Assembly (NCBI RefSeq): GCF_900143005.1
Contig: NZ_FRCS01000006.1
Coordinates: forward strand, 186,001 to 250,000
Reading direction: 5' to 3'
DNA: 64,000 bases
From: Cryptosporangium aurantiacum
GTDB taxonomy: Bacteria > Actinomycetota > Actinomycetes > Mycobacteriales > Cryptosporangiaceae
The notes beneath the pieces are model-generated. The model made no database searches. It saw nothing but the letters and a program-made list of their open reading frames with translations, and was not told the DNA's origin. This document shows positions 35,534 through 45,641 of this stretch, in pieces. How positions within the stretch are numbered: the first letter of the stretch is position 1; each line of letters opens with the position of its first letter. A program made the translations under genes and the position numbers.

Positions 35534-36175
35534 TCATCCGGGTAGCAGGGCGATTCGGCGTAGCCAGGCTTCGATGTCCGGTCCACCCTCGGCGGCTTTC
35601 TCGCCTTGCACGGCGAGGCCTTCGCCGAGGGTGGCGCCCCGGCAGGAGGCGGCGTAGTCGCGTTCGGTGTTGCCCAGCCCGCTCATCGCGTGCGTGGTGA
35701 ACGGGTGGACGGTCTTGCCGGTGAAGTCGAGGCCCTCGGTGAACGTCGTCATGATCATCGGCGCGCGAATATTCCAGATCGGGCTGCCCAGCAGCACGGT
35801 CCGGTACTTCTCGATCGACGTCAGAGGATTCGCGATCGCCGGGCGCGCGTCGGCGTTCTGTTCGCGGACGTTGCGTGCCACCGTCGGGTCGTACGCCGAC
35901 GGGTAGGGATCCTCGGCTTCGATGCGGTGGACGTCGCAGTCGACGAATCCGCTGATCAGGTCCGCGACGACCTGGGTGTTGCCGACCGTCAAGTTCCGGC
36001 GTCCGCCGTAGTAGTAGTTCTCGCCCGCGCGGGAGAAGTACGCGACCAGAACCGGCCCGGAGGCAGCGGCGGAGCCGCTGGACGACGCCCGGGGCGCTTC
36101 GCGGTCGGAGCCGGACGCGGTGCAGGCGCTGACCAGCGCAGCGGCACCCAGTAGTACGGCGCGGCGAGTGATCAC
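35534..36175 (-). CDS. Exported flavodoxin-like lipoprotein
   Basis: The 213-residue protein begins MITRRAVLLGAAALVSACTA: a twin-arginine (TRRAVLL) signal joined to a lipobox (VSAC), so it should be exported folded and lipid-anchored at Cys18. The mature part is a flavodoxin: VLVAYFSRAGENYYYGGRRN with the FMN phosphate loop, VLLGSPIWNIRAPMIMTTF, and THAMSGLGNTERDYAASCRG. Most flavodoxins are cytosolic, so an envelope quinone- or sulfoxide-type electron carrier is possible. It lies 36 nt downstream of the RibD-like reductase gene. Confidence 0.82.
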   Translation of the reverse strand: MITRRAVLLGAAALVSACTASGSDREAPRASSSGSAAASGPVLVAYFSRAGENYYYGGRRNLTVGNTQVVADLISGFVDCDVHRIEAEDPYPSAYDPTVARNVREQNADARPAIANPLTSIEKYRTVLLGSPIWNIRAPMIMTTFTEGLDFTGKTVHPFTTHAMSGLGNTERDYAASCRGATLGEGLAVQGEKAAEGGPDIEAWLRRIALLPG

Positions 36176-36211
36176 GAGATCTCCTACTCCGACCGGTCCG
36201 CCTCGGATCGG

Positions 36212-36793
36212 TCAACGGCGCACCCGATAGCGCAGGTGAAGCACCCGGTTGCTCTGAATCACCACGTCAGGATCCTCCAACAGGTACTGCGCGTGGACCG
36301 ACCCGAAGTAGCGCTTGCCGGACCCGAACACGACGGGGACGACGTCCATGCGGACCTCGTCGACCAGGCCGGCGGCAAGCACCTGGCCACCGACGTCGCC
36401 GGCGGCGATCTCGACGATGCGGTCACCGGCGAGCTCCTGCGCCTTGGCCACGGCTGCCTCGACGCCGTCGACGAAGTGAAACGGCGCCTCGGGGTCCCAG
36501 CCCTCGGGCTTCGGCCGGTGTGTCACGACGACCACGTGGTCGATGCCGCTCGGAGGTTTCCCGTCCCAGCCGTCCGTGATGTCGAAGACGTGGCGGCCGG
36601 CGATGGTCGCCCCGATCTGGTCCCAGTAGGGGCGGGTGTAGTCGTAGGAGGTCTGCGACACCTTCACGTAGCCGCTCTCGTCCAACGGGACGTCACCGCT
36701 GGTCAACCAGTCGAACAGCGGTCCGGGCTGATCGTTCTCGTCCGCGACGAAGCCGTCCACCGACACCGCGCCGTACATGACCACCTTGCCCAC
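36212..36793 (-). CDS. Dihydrofolate reductase/RibD C-terminal domain family protein
   Basis: The 193-residue protein resembles the RibD_C/DHFR-like group: VVMYGAVSVDGFVADENDQP at the start, GATIAGRHVFDITDGWDGKP, DHVVVVTHRPKPEGWDPEAP, and ELAGDRIVEIAAGDVGGQVL. It would be an NADPH-dependent reductase with unknown substrate, not the essential folate enzyme. GTG at 36793 follows GAGGAGAG. It is followed on the same strand by the flavodoxin. Confidence 0.87.
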   Translation of the reverse strand: MGKVVMYGAVSVDGFVADENDQPGPLFDWLTSGDVPLDESGYVKVSQTSYDYTRPYWDQIGATIAGRHVFDITDGWDGKPPSGIDHVVVVTHRPKPEGWDPEAPFHFVDGVEAAVAKAQELAGDRIVEIAAGDVGGQVLAAGLVDEVRMDVVPVVFGSGKRYFGSVHAQYLLEDPDVVIQSNRVLHLRYRVRR

Positions 36794-36859
36794 GGGGCTC
36801 TCCTCTGCTTCGGGGTGCCCGCAAAGTAGCGCGTCGTGAGCTGTCGCTCTTGTACGAAA

Positions 36860-37705
36860 TCAATCGGCAGGCAACGGCCAGCCGTCGAACACGTGCCCGG
36901 GATGTTCGTGCAGGAACCGCCGCCGGACTTCGACGTACCGGGTCGGCGTGAGCCCGGTGAACGCCCGGAACTCGTGGCCGAAGTGGGCCTGGTCGAAGTA
37001 GCCGGCGCCACCGGCGAGCTCGCCCCAGTCGATCGGTCCGGCGGGGTTGATCGCGAACACGGTGGCCGCGAAGCGGTGAGTGCGGGCCAGCCGCTTCGGC
37101 GGAACGCCGATGAGTTCCTTGAACCGCTGTGCCAGATGAGTGCTGCTGACACCGGCCGCCGCGCTCAGGTCGCCGATCGTCACCGCCCCGCGGGTCGCCG
37201 CGATGACGCTGCTCGTGTGGCGGACCAGCCCCAGGCCGGCGGTCTCGCACAGCCGTCGCATCAGCTCCTCCTCGAGCAGCGTCAGCATCTCGTGCGGTCC
37301 GTCCGCCGTGGCCAGCCGGTCTCGCAGCTCGGCAACTGCGGCCCGGCCCCAAACCTGCTCCACCGTCACCGGCCGGTCACACAGCTCGGCCGCGGGCATC
37401 GGCAGAAACGGCGCCAGCCCCCACGGCTTGACGTGCGCGCCGACGGACCGGGTCCCGAGCGGGTAGCCGAACTCCCACGCGCGGGTCGGCATGGTGACCA
37501 CGCAGCCGTCGACGTACTCGACCGTCTCGACGTCGGTGCCTGCGCGAATGCGGAACGGCGCCCCGAGGTTGACGATGAGCAACGCCGACGGCGCCGGCGG
37601 CAGCGTCAGCCGGGCGTACGGCGGCGCGCCCTCCAGGTAGTAGAGGTCGTCGATCAGCCCGTCCAGCGGCGGTCGCGGCACTCTCGACACGTACTCCACG
37701 GCCAC
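36860..37705 (-). CDS. AraC-family transcriptional regulator
   Basis: The 281-residue protein has an N-terminal cupin-like sensor domain (DLYYLEGAPPYARLTLPPAP) and a C-terminal pair of helix-turn-helix motifs (TIGDLSAAAGVSSTHLAQRF, KELIGVPPKRLARTHRFAAT, then GGAGYFDQAHFGHEFRAFTG with the family TPTRYVEVRRR). It starts with GTG at 37705. The next gene on the strand, the RibD-like reductase, begins 67 nt after its stop and is a plausible target. Confidence 0.9.
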   Translation of the reverse strand: MAVEYVSRVPRPPLDGLIDDLYYLEGAPPYARLTLPPAPSALLIVNLGAPFRIRAGTDVETVEYVDGCVVTMPTRAWEFGYPLGTRSVGAHVKPWGLAPFLPMPAAELCDRPVTVEQVWGRAAVAELRDRLATADGPHEMLTLLEEELMRRLCETAGLGLVRHTSSVIAATRGAVTIGDLSAAAGVSSTHLAQRFKELIGVPPKRLARTHRFAATVFAINPAGPIDWGELAGGAGYFDQAHFGHEFRAFTGLTPTRYVEVRRRFLHEHPGHVFDGWPLPAD

Positions 37706-37741
37706 AGCATCGCCGACCTCGCGCGCCGGGCCAACCCCCCG

Positions 37742-38371
37742 TCAAGCGTCACTCTCCGCCGCCCCCACGAGCGTGATCAGCCTCGACACGGCGACGCGGG
37801 CCTCGTCGTCGATCTGCTCGATGCCGGGAGGCTCCTCGCCGAGCAGGACACGGATCTGCCAGTCGCGGACCACCAGGCCGTAGAACAGCTGAAAGGTCTC
37901 GGCCGGGTCCGACGCCACCAGGAACCCGCGCTGGTGCAGGCTCTCCAGGTAGGCCTCCACCAGCGGGCCGGTGGTGTGCCGCCCATGGCGCAGCAGGAGC
38001 GCGGCGAGCTCCGGCGACGACATCGACGCCCGGTTGAGCGCCACCGAGGCCGGACCGACCAGCAGCCGCAGCAGACCGGTCGCGATCGTGGTCAGCGCGG
38101 CTACCGGGTCGGCCGGGTCGTCGAGGGCTGATTTGACCGCCGCGTTCGTCGCCGCCGACTGCTGCTCGACGAGTGCGGCCAGCAGGCCCTGCCGATTGCC
38201 GAACCAGGTGTAGAGGCTCTCCTTCGAGCTGCCGGCCCTGGCGGCCACCGCCTGCATCGTGGTGCGTTCCAGGCCGCTCTCGGTCAGCTCGGCGAGCGCG
38301 GCCTCGAGCACCGCCCGGCGACGCTCGAGGTGTTCACCGGCGCGCGGACGACCCCGCCTGCTGGACGGCAT
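37742..38371 (-). CDS. TetR/AcrR-family repressor
   Basis: The 209-residue protein begins MPSSRRGRPRAGEHLERRRA and has the TetR helix-turn-helix (AVLEAALAELTESGLERTTM, QAVAARAGSSKESLYTWFGN). The ATG at 38371 is preceded by GGAGAG and decides the start. It diverges from the DUF1772 gene over an 81-nt gap that holds nested palindromes, so it probably represses that gene. Confidence 0.9.
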   Translation of the reverse strand: MPSSRRGRPRAGEHLERRRAVLEAALAELTESGLERTTMQAVAARAGSSKESLYTWFGNRQGLLAALVEQQSAATNAAVKSALDDPADPVAALTTIATGLLRLLVGPASVALNRASMSSPELAALLLRHGRHTTGPLVEAYLESLHQRGFLVASDPAETFQLFYGLVVRDWQIRVLLGEEPPGIEQIDDEARVAVSRLITLVGAAESDA

Positions 38372-38392
38372 GCATCTCTCCTTCTGGACTCT

Positions 38393-38438
38393 AATCGAAC
38401 TTGCCGGTACGGTTTTAATCGTACCCAGCGGTTCGAAT
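38393..38438. promoter_or_regulatory. Nested palindromes between TetR and DUF1772 genes, probable operator
   Basis: A perfect inverted repeat GGTACG-GTTTTAAT-CGTACC spans 38406-38425. Outside it, AATCGAAC on the left and GTTCGAAT on the right form a second, nearly perfect pair. The site lies between divergent starts 38371 and 38453, as expected for a TetR operator. Confidence 0.68.
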
Positions 38439-38452
38439 ATACTGGAGTCCAC

Positions 38453-39013
38453 ATGTCGCAGGCCCTGGCTTCCTCCGTCTCACCGGACGACACCCTCACC
38501 CCGGACGCCCGACGCCTCTCCCTCGCCCGTGTGTGGTTACTCGGCGCGGCCACGCTGACGACCGGCCTGATCGCCGGGTTCTTCTACGCGTACGCCTGCT
38601 CGGTCATGCTCGGACTGGACCGGGTCGACGATCGGACGTTCATCGCGACGATGCAGGCGATCAACGCCACCGTGCGCAACACGTGGTTCGCGCTGAGCTT
38701 CTTCGGCGCGCTGCTGCTGACCGCGGCCGCGGCACTCGTCCATCTCGGCCGTTCCGGTCGTCGCGTGCTGCCGTGGGCGGCCGCAGCCTTCGTGCTCTAC
38801 GCGATCGCCTTCGGCATCACGATGGGGATCAGCGTCCCGCTCAACCAGGAGCTCGCCGACGCGGGCGCCGCGGCGACCCTCACCGACCCGGCCGGCGTCC
38901 GCGCCGCTTACGAGGACGACTGGAACAACTGGAACCTCAACCGGACGTTCGCCTCGATCGCCGCCTTCGGCTGCCTGGTCCGCGCCCTGATCGTGAGCCG
39001 CCGCCCAGCGTGA
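38453..39013 (+). CDS. DUF1772/anthrone oxygenase-like membrane protein
   Basis: The 186-residue protein has four membrane helices (LLGAATLTTGLIAGFFYAYA, WFALSFFGALLLTAAAALVH, WAAAAFVLYAIAFGITMGIS and a C-terminal one) and the family pattern GFFYAYACSVMLGL with VPLNQELADAG and DDWNNWNLNRTFASIAAF. DUF1772 members include anthrone oxygenases, but most are uncharacterised. Its start at 38453 lies within a TetR-controlled divergent promoter. Confidence 0.85.
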   Translation: MSQALASSVSPDDTLTPDARRLSLARVWLLGAATLTTGLIAGFFYAYACSVMLGLDRVDDRTFIATMQAINATVRNTWFALSFFGALLLTAAAALVHLGRSGRRVLPWAAAAFVLYAIAFGITMGISVPLNQELADAGAAATLTDPAGVRAAYEDDWNNWNLNRTFASIAAFGCLVRALIVSRRPA

Positions 39014-39074
39014 CGCTAGTGCCGGCTGCGGTTGGCCGTCGCGATCCGCTCCAGGATCCGGCGGCGCGACGAGC

Positions 39075-40301
39075 TCAGGCGCGGACGAAGTCCAGCGGCA
39101 CCGAGCGTGTTCCCCACTCGGCCCAGATCGCCATCTCCGGTTCGCCTGCCGGCCGGAACGCGGTGCTGCGCGCGAGGGCCTCCTCCAGCGTGATCCGCAT
39201 CATCATCCGGGCGAGTGGGGCGCCCGGGCAGCTGTGCGTGCCCCGCCCGAACGAGATGTGCTGCGCGATGTTCGGCCGGTGGAGCACGAAGTTGTCTCCG
39301 TCGGGGAAGACCCGCTCGTCGCGGTTGGCCGAGGTGTAGACCAGCGCGATCGGGTCGTCCTTGCGGATCAGCTGTCCCGACAGGACGACGTCCTCGCGCG
39401 CGGTGCGGGCCATGCCCCGGTAGGGCGAGTAGAGCCGGAGGAACTCCTCGATCGCGGCCGGAATGAGCTGCGGCTCGGCCCGCAACCGGTCCTGGAGGTC
39501 GGTGTCCCGGCTCAGGTGCACGAACATGTTTCCGGTGAACACGCTCGGCGCGACCATCCCGGTGACGATGAGCTGCCGCACGCAGCCCAGCACCATCGCC
39601 TCGGGCAGTGGTGCGCCCTGGTACTCGGCGGCGAGCAGGGCCGCGGTGAGGTCGTCGTCCGGGTCGTAGTCGCCGGCGCGTCGATCGTCGATGATGCCCT
39701 GGGCGATCTCGTAGAGACGGCGGCTCAGCCGGATGACCACCTCGTGATTCAGCACCTGGATCGCGTCGACGTACTCGCCGCTGACGTCCTTGATCTCCGC
39801 GGAGACGGCGACGTCGAGGTTGAAGAAGTGCGCGAACACCGCCGCCGGGAACTTGTGCGCGTACTGCTTGCAGACGTCGACCCAGCGCGCGTCGATCAGG
39901 GGGTCGAGCAGGTCGACCGCGACCGCACGCGCCTTCGGCTCCATCGCGCGCATCTTCGGTGGGGTGAAGAACGCGTTGATCACCCGCCGGTAGGCCAGGT
40001 GCTCGGGCGGGTCCAGGTGTAACGGCGGCCGGACGCCGGTGAACGCGAACTTCGGGATCGCGTTCTGCTTCGACGTCGTGAAGTGCTCGATGTCGGTGAT
40101 GACCGAGAGCACCTCGTCGTAGCCCAGAGCCGCCCAGAACCCGCCGTACTCCTGGCTGCGCGCGATCGGGCAGCGGGGACGCAGCTGCGCGAACTCCTCG
40201 TGGGCGCTGGTGAACGTCTCCCCCGGGCGGACCGGGTCGAAGTCGTGCGCCGCCCGTCGGTCGTCACCCTCGGGACCGGACTCCGGATGCTGGCGGGTCA
40301 T
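39075..40301 (-). CDS. Cytochrome P450 with atypical helix I (P450-A)
   Basis: The 408-residue P450 has the ExxR region (AIEEFLRLYSPYRGMARTA) and the heme ligand loop FGRGTHSCPGAPLARM (Cys near residue 356). In helix I, where AGxDT is expected, it reads LIVTGMVAPSVFTGN (about 242-256): the acid is Val, the alcohol Ala, and Pro follows. It therefore lacks the normal proton-delivery pair for oxygen activation. ATG at 40301 with GGAGGA upstream is preferred over a longer frame to 40406. It diverges from an ABC/PaaX operon containing a related P450 with the same substitution. No ferredoxin gene is adjacent. Confidence 0.92.
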   Translation of the reverse strand: MTRQHPESGPEGDDRRAAHDFDPVRPGETFTSAHEEFAQLRPRCPIARSQEYGGFWAALGYDEVLSVITDIEHFTTSKQNAIPKFAFTGVRPPLHLDPPEHLAYRRVINAFFTPPKMRAMEPKARAVAVDLLDPLIDARWVDVCKQYAHKFPAAVFAHFFNLDVAVSAEIKDVSGEYVDAIQVLNHEVVIRLSRRLYEIAQGIIDDRRAGDYDPDDDLTAALLAAEYQGAPLPEAMVLGCVRQLIVTGMVAPSVFTGNMFVHLSRDTDLQDRLRAEPQLIPAAIEEFLRLYSPYRGMARTAREDVVLSGQLIRKDDPIALVYTSANRDERVFPDGDNFVLHRPNIAQHISFGRGTHSCPGAPLARMMMRITLEEALARSTAFRPAGEPEMAIWAEWGTRSVPLDFVRA

Positions 40302-40514
40302 GACGGTCCTCCGAGAGCTGACGGGCTGAACGGCACGATCGGACGTTAGCCGAGAGAGGTCAACCTTCGCCAGATCGTTGACGGCAGTAGCGAAGTAGAA
40401 GAACATGGGGTCGGCCGATTGACGTGACTCCGGTCACCCGGCTCCTCTCGATCGACGGATCCGCCCTCGAAATGCGAGTTCAGACGTGGTGCGGAGAAAG
40501 GCAAGGTCGATGCA

Positions 40515-41692
<1,178 letters not shown>

Positions 41693-41696
<4 letters not shown>

Positions 41697-43477
41697 CAGC
41701 CGCACCCACCACCGACGCCCCCGCCCAGGCCGGTGGCACGGCACCACCCGACCGTCCCGGCCGCGGGGCCCGGCGGCTACCGGGGCCGTTCGACGCGCTG
41801 ACGCTGCTCCTCGCGGCGGCGCTGATCGGCATCGTGGTCATCCCGCTCGGCCGCGTGCTGGTGGGGATGTTCTGGGTCGACGGTGCGCTCACCCTGGCCC
41901 CGGTCCGCCGGACGCTCGCGATCCCGGACCTCGGCAGCCTGCTCCTGGACACGCTCATCCTCGTCGTCGCCAGCGCGGTGCTCGCGTTTGTCATCGGCAC
42001 GGCACTGGCGTGGCTCAACGAGCGGACGAACGCCCGGATGGGCCTGCTCACCGACGCGCTGCCGCTGCTGCCGTTCCTGCTGCCTCCGGTGGCCGGTGCG
42101 GTCGGCTGGACGATGCTGCTCTCCCCCCGCGCCGGTCTGCTCAACAGCTGGATCCGCGACGCACTGGCGCTGTTCGGCGTCGAGATGCGCGAGGGCCCGT
42201 TCGACATCAACTCCTGGTACGGGCTGATCATGGTGATGGCGTTCTACGCTGTGCCGTTCGTCTTCCTCAACGCCTCGGCCGGGCTGCGCAACCTCGACCC
42301 GGCGCTGGAGGAGGCCTCCCGCCTGTCCGGCGCAGGCACCTTCCGGACGCTACGGAAAGTCACGCTGCCTGCGGTGGCGCCCAGCCTCGGTGCGGGTTTC
42401 CTGCTCGCCATCTGGTTCGGCATCGGCATGTTCAGCATTCCGGCGATCATCGGCACGCCCGCCGACATCGACGTGCTCTCGGTCCGGATCGTCGAACTGC
42501 TCACGTTCACCTACCCGCCGCGCACGGACCTCGCGATCGGCCTCTCCGGTTTCGTCGTCCTGTTCGTCGGGCTGGCCTACTGGCTCCAGCTGCGGATCCT
42601 CCGGCGCGGCCGGTACGCCACCGTCACCGGCAAGGGCGCCCGCGCGACGACGCTCGACCTCGGCGCGGCGAAGTGGCCGGCCCGCGTGTTCGTGCTGGCC
42701 TACGTCCTGGTCTCCACCGGGCTGCCGATCGTCGCGCTGGTGCTGGTGTCGCTCAACGGCTACTGGACCCCGAACATCGCCTGGGACAACCTGAGCTTCG
42801 CCGCGGTCACCGAGGCGGTGTTCGAAGACCAAGCCACGCTCACGGCGCTCCGCAACAGCCTCGGCCTCGGCGTCGTCGGCGGTTTAGTCGGGATCCTCGG
42901 TGCGGCGCTGATCGCGCTCTACGTCGCCCGCCGCCGCACGCTGCTGGCCAAGGGCATCGACGCGGCGGTCAAACTCCCGGCCGCGATCTCGAACATGGTC
43001 ATCGCCGTCGGCATCCTCCTGCTGCTCGCCGGCGCCCCGTTCCACCTGAGCGGGACGCTGCTGATCCTGCTCATCGGCTACCTCGCGCTCTACCTGCCGC
43101 AGGCATCCATCGCGGCCGACGCGGCGGTCAGCGGCGTCGGCGCCGAACTGCCGGAGGCCGCGGCGATCTCCGGGGCGACGCCGTTCCGCACGTTCCGCAC
43201 CGTCTACCTGCCGCTGATGACGCCCGGGCTGGTCGCCGGCTGGGCGCTGCTGTTCATCCGGATCGTCGGTGACCTCACCGCGTCAGCGATCCTGGCCGGT
43301 ACCGGCAACCCGGTCGTCGGGTTCCGCATCCTCGAGGTGTTCACCAGCGGCTCGTTCGCGCTGCTCGCGTCCCTCTCGACGGTGCTGGTCGTGATCACCG
43401 CCACCGTGCTGATCGCGGTGCTGGCCTACACCCGGCGCGCGTCGAAGCTCGGCGTGAGCGCCCGGATCGGCGCCTGA
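41693..43477 (+). CDS. ABC importer permease, two fused modules (FbpB/AfuB type)
   Basis: The 594-residue protein has about twelve helices and two copies of the inner-membrane coupling motif: EEASRLSGAGTFRTLRKVTL (first half) and EAAAISGATPFRTFRTVYLP (second half). It thus forms both membrane halves in one chain, as in iron- and aminoethylphosphonate-type importers. GTG at 41693 overlaps the ATPase stop, and its TGA overlaps the PaaX ATG (TGATG). The N-terminal 40 residues are Pro/Ala-rich and cytosolic. Confidence 0.92.
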
Positions 43478-44400
43478 TGGCCGTCCTGCAGGAAGCCGAG
43501 GTTCCCCTGGACGGAGGGCTGCGCCCGGAGAGCCTGCTGCTCACGTTCTTCGGTGCGCACGTCCTCGGGCGGCCGCTGCTGGTCGCCTCGACGAGCGTGC
43601 TGGACGTCATGCAGCGCGTCGGGGTCTCGCCGCCCGCCACCCGCTCGGCGCTGGCCCGGATGGTGCGCAAGGGCCTGCTCGTCAGCGAGCGGCGGGGACG
43701 GCCGGTCTACTTCGGCCTGACGCCACGGTCGGAGGAAGTGCTCAACGACGGCGCGGTGCGCATCTGGCGCAGCGGCGCGGTCAACCGCCACTGGGACGGC
43801 CAGTGGACGCTGCTCAGCTTCTCCCTCCCGGAGTCCTGGCAACGCGAACGCCACGACCTCCGCTCCCGGCTCCTCTGGGCGGGGTTCGGCCCGCTCCAGG
43901 GCGGCCTGTGGATCGCGTCCGGCACGATCGACGTCGCCCACCTGCTGGACGACCTCCCCGCAGCGCAGCACGTTCGCGCGTACTCGGCGTCGCCGGTCGC
44001 GGGTACCGACATCGCCGCGATGGTCGCCGACGCGTGGGATCTGTCGGAGCTCGCTGCGCGCTACGAGACGTTCCTCGAACGGTGGGAGGGCGGCGTCGCC
44101 GACCGGGCGTACGTCGATCCGCTCGCCCGCCAGCTGGCGCTGCAGGCCGAGTGGCTGCGCGCGATCCGCACCGACCCGCGCCTGCCGGTCGAGTGGCTTC
44201 CCGCGCCCTGGCCGGCCGAGCGGGCGCAGGAGCTGTTCCATCGCCTGCACGCCGAGGTCGAGTCCTCGGCCCGGTCCACCGCCGCCGCCCTGCTCCGGAC
44301 GATTCCCCAGCCTGCCGGATCCCAGCCTGCCGGATCCCAGCCTGCCGGGGCTCAGCCCGCCGGATCGGCCGCCGACGACGGATCGGCGGTCCTGCGATGA
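43477..44400 (+). CDS. PaaX-family transcriptional regulator (PaaX-1)
   Basis: The 307-residue protein matches PaaX: an N-terminal winged helix (VLDVMQRVGVSPPATRSALA, RMVRKGLLVSERRGRPVYFG), the central IWRSGAVNRHWDGQWTLLSF and RLLWAGFGPLQGGLWIASG, and the C-terminal DPLARQLALQAEWLRAIRTD. In E. coli PaaX represses phenylacetate degradation and responds to phenylacetyl-CoA. No paa genes are seen here. The last 35 residues hold four PAGSQ-like repeats, unlike the family. It is coupled by 1- and 4-nt overlaps to the permease before and the P450 after. Confidence 0.92.
   Translation: MAVLQEAEVPLDGGLRPESLLLTFFGAHVLGRPLLVASTSVLDVMQRVGVSPPATRSALARMVRKGLLVSERRGRPVYFGLTPRSEEVLNDGAVRIWRSGAVNRHWDGQWTLLSFSLPESWQRERHDLRSRLLWAGFGPLQGGLWIASGTIDVAHLLDDLPAAQHVRAYSASPVAGTDIAAMVADAWDLSELAARYETFLERWEGGVADRAYVDPLARQLALQAEWLRAIRTDPRLPVEWLPAPWPAERAQELFHRLHAEVESSARSTAAALLRTIPQPAGSQPAGSQPAGAQPAGSAADDGSAVLR
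44308..44367 (+). repeat. Four tandem 15-bp units at the end of the PaaX-1 gene
   Basis: CAGCCTGCCGGATCC occurs twice exactly (44308-44322, 44323-44337) and twice with changes (44338-44352, 44353-44367). It encodes QPAGS repeats in the disordered C-terminal tail of PaaX-1. The length is a multiple of three, so copy changes keep the frame; the second PaaX lacks it. Slippage is the likely origin. Confidence 0.8.
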
Positions 44401-45593
44401 CGGCCACGGATGATCGGCCGTTCGCCGACTTCGACCCGCTGGAGTCCGACGCGCCGGACAACGCGCTGGCCACCTACGCGCGGCTCCGCGCGCAGTGTCC
44501 GGTGGCCCGGACCGACGCCTACGGCGGGTACTGGGCCCTCACCCGGCACGCCGACGTGACGGCTGCGGCGTCGGACTCCCGGACGTGGATCTCGTCGGTC
44601 CGCGCGGTCGTGCCCAGCGATCCGCGCGGACTGCGCCGGCCCCCGCTCAACTTCGACGCGCCCGCCCACACGCCGTACCGGCGGGCCCTCGACCGCACAC
44701 TCCAACGTGCCCGGATCACCGCGTTGGAGCCGCGGTTACGCGCCCACGCAGCCCGCGAACTCGCTCCGATGCTGGCCCGGGGCGGCGGCGACGTCGCCCA
44801 GGAGTTCGGCGCCCGGTTCCCGGCCTGGGTCACGACCGAGTGGCTCAACCTGCCCGACGACGTCGCTCCGCGGCTGGCCGACACCGCCACGGCCTGGGTG
44901 CGGGCCTGGCGCCGGATGGACGGCCCGGTCGTCAACGCGATGAGCGAGCGCATGTACACGATCGCCCGCGACCTCGTCCGCGACCGGCGGGCCTCGCCGT
45001 TACCGGTCGAGTCCGATCCCGCCAGCTCGCTGCTCGCCGAGCGACACGAGGGCGCCCCGCTCGACGAGGAGCACCTGGTCGGCGCGCTGCGGCAGAGCCT
45101 CGTCGTCGGGATGGTCGCGCCGCCGATCCTCCTCGGGTCGATCTGCGTCCACCTCGCCCAGGACCACGACCTGCAGGAACGCCTGCGCGCGGCACCAGAA
45201 CTCCTGCCCGACGCCATCGAGGAATTCCTCCGGCTCTACACCCCGTACCGCGGCTTCGCCCGCACGGTCGCGCACGACGTCGAACTCCACGGCCGACAGA
45301 TCCGCCCCGGCGAGCCGGTCACGCTCGTCTACGCCTCCGCCAACCGCGACGCCGAGGTCTTCGACGATCCCGACTCGTTCGTCCTCGGGCGTCCCAACAT
45401 CGCCGCCCACCTCGGCTTCGGACGCGGCAGGCACCGGTGCGCCGGGGCGCCGCTCGCCCGGTTGGCACTGCGAATCGCGCTCGGTGAGTTACTTGCCGCC
45501 ACCAGCGGTTTTGTCCTGGACGGACCGCTGGAGGGCGCCCGCATGCCGGAGATCGGCTACGTCTCCGTCCCCCTACGTCTCACCCCCGCTTGA
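44397..45593 (+). CDS. Cytochrome P450 with atypical helix I (P450-B)
   Basis: The 398-residue P450 has ExxR in AIEEFLRLYTPYRGFARTV and the heme loop FGRGRHRCAGAPLARL (Cys near residue 348). Helix I reads SLVVGMVAPPILLGS (about 234-248), again with Val-Ala-Pro instead of acid-Thr-Thr. It is clearly a paralogue of P450-A (shared VYxSANRDxxVFxDxDxFVL). Its ATG overlaps the PaaX-1 stop (ATGA). Co-transcription with an importer suggests that it acts on the imported compound or its product. The redox partner is not in view. Confidence 0.92.
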   Translation: MTATDDRPFADFDPLESDAPDNALATYARLRAQCPVARTDAYGGYWALTRHADVTAAASDSRTWISSVRAVVPSDPRGLRRPPLNFDAPAHTPYRRALDRTLQRARITALEPRLRAHAARELAPMLARGGGDVAQEFGARFPAWVTTEWLNLPDDVAPRLADTATAWVRAWRRMDGPVVNAMSERMYTIARDLVRDRRASPLPVESDPASSLLAERHEGAPLDEEHLVGALRQSLVVGMVAPPILLGSICVHLAQDHDLQERLRAAPELLPDAIEEFLRLYTPYRGFARTVAHDVELHGRQIRPGEPVTLVYASANRDAEVFDDPDSFVLGRPNIAAHLGFGRGRHRCAGAPLARLALRIALGELLAATSGFVLDGPLEGARMPEIGYVSVPLRLTPA

Positions 45594-45641
45594 ACCCCAC
45601 CCCGGCTGACCGCGGCCCGCCGCGGAGAGAAAGGACCGGAC

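Noticed and set aside
43803-44396. N-terminal extension of the second P450 into the PaaX-1 gene
   Set aside because: The extension is Arg/Pro-rich and overlaps the PaaX motifs in another frame; the ATG at 44397 overlaps the PaaX stop and matches the P450 N-terminus.
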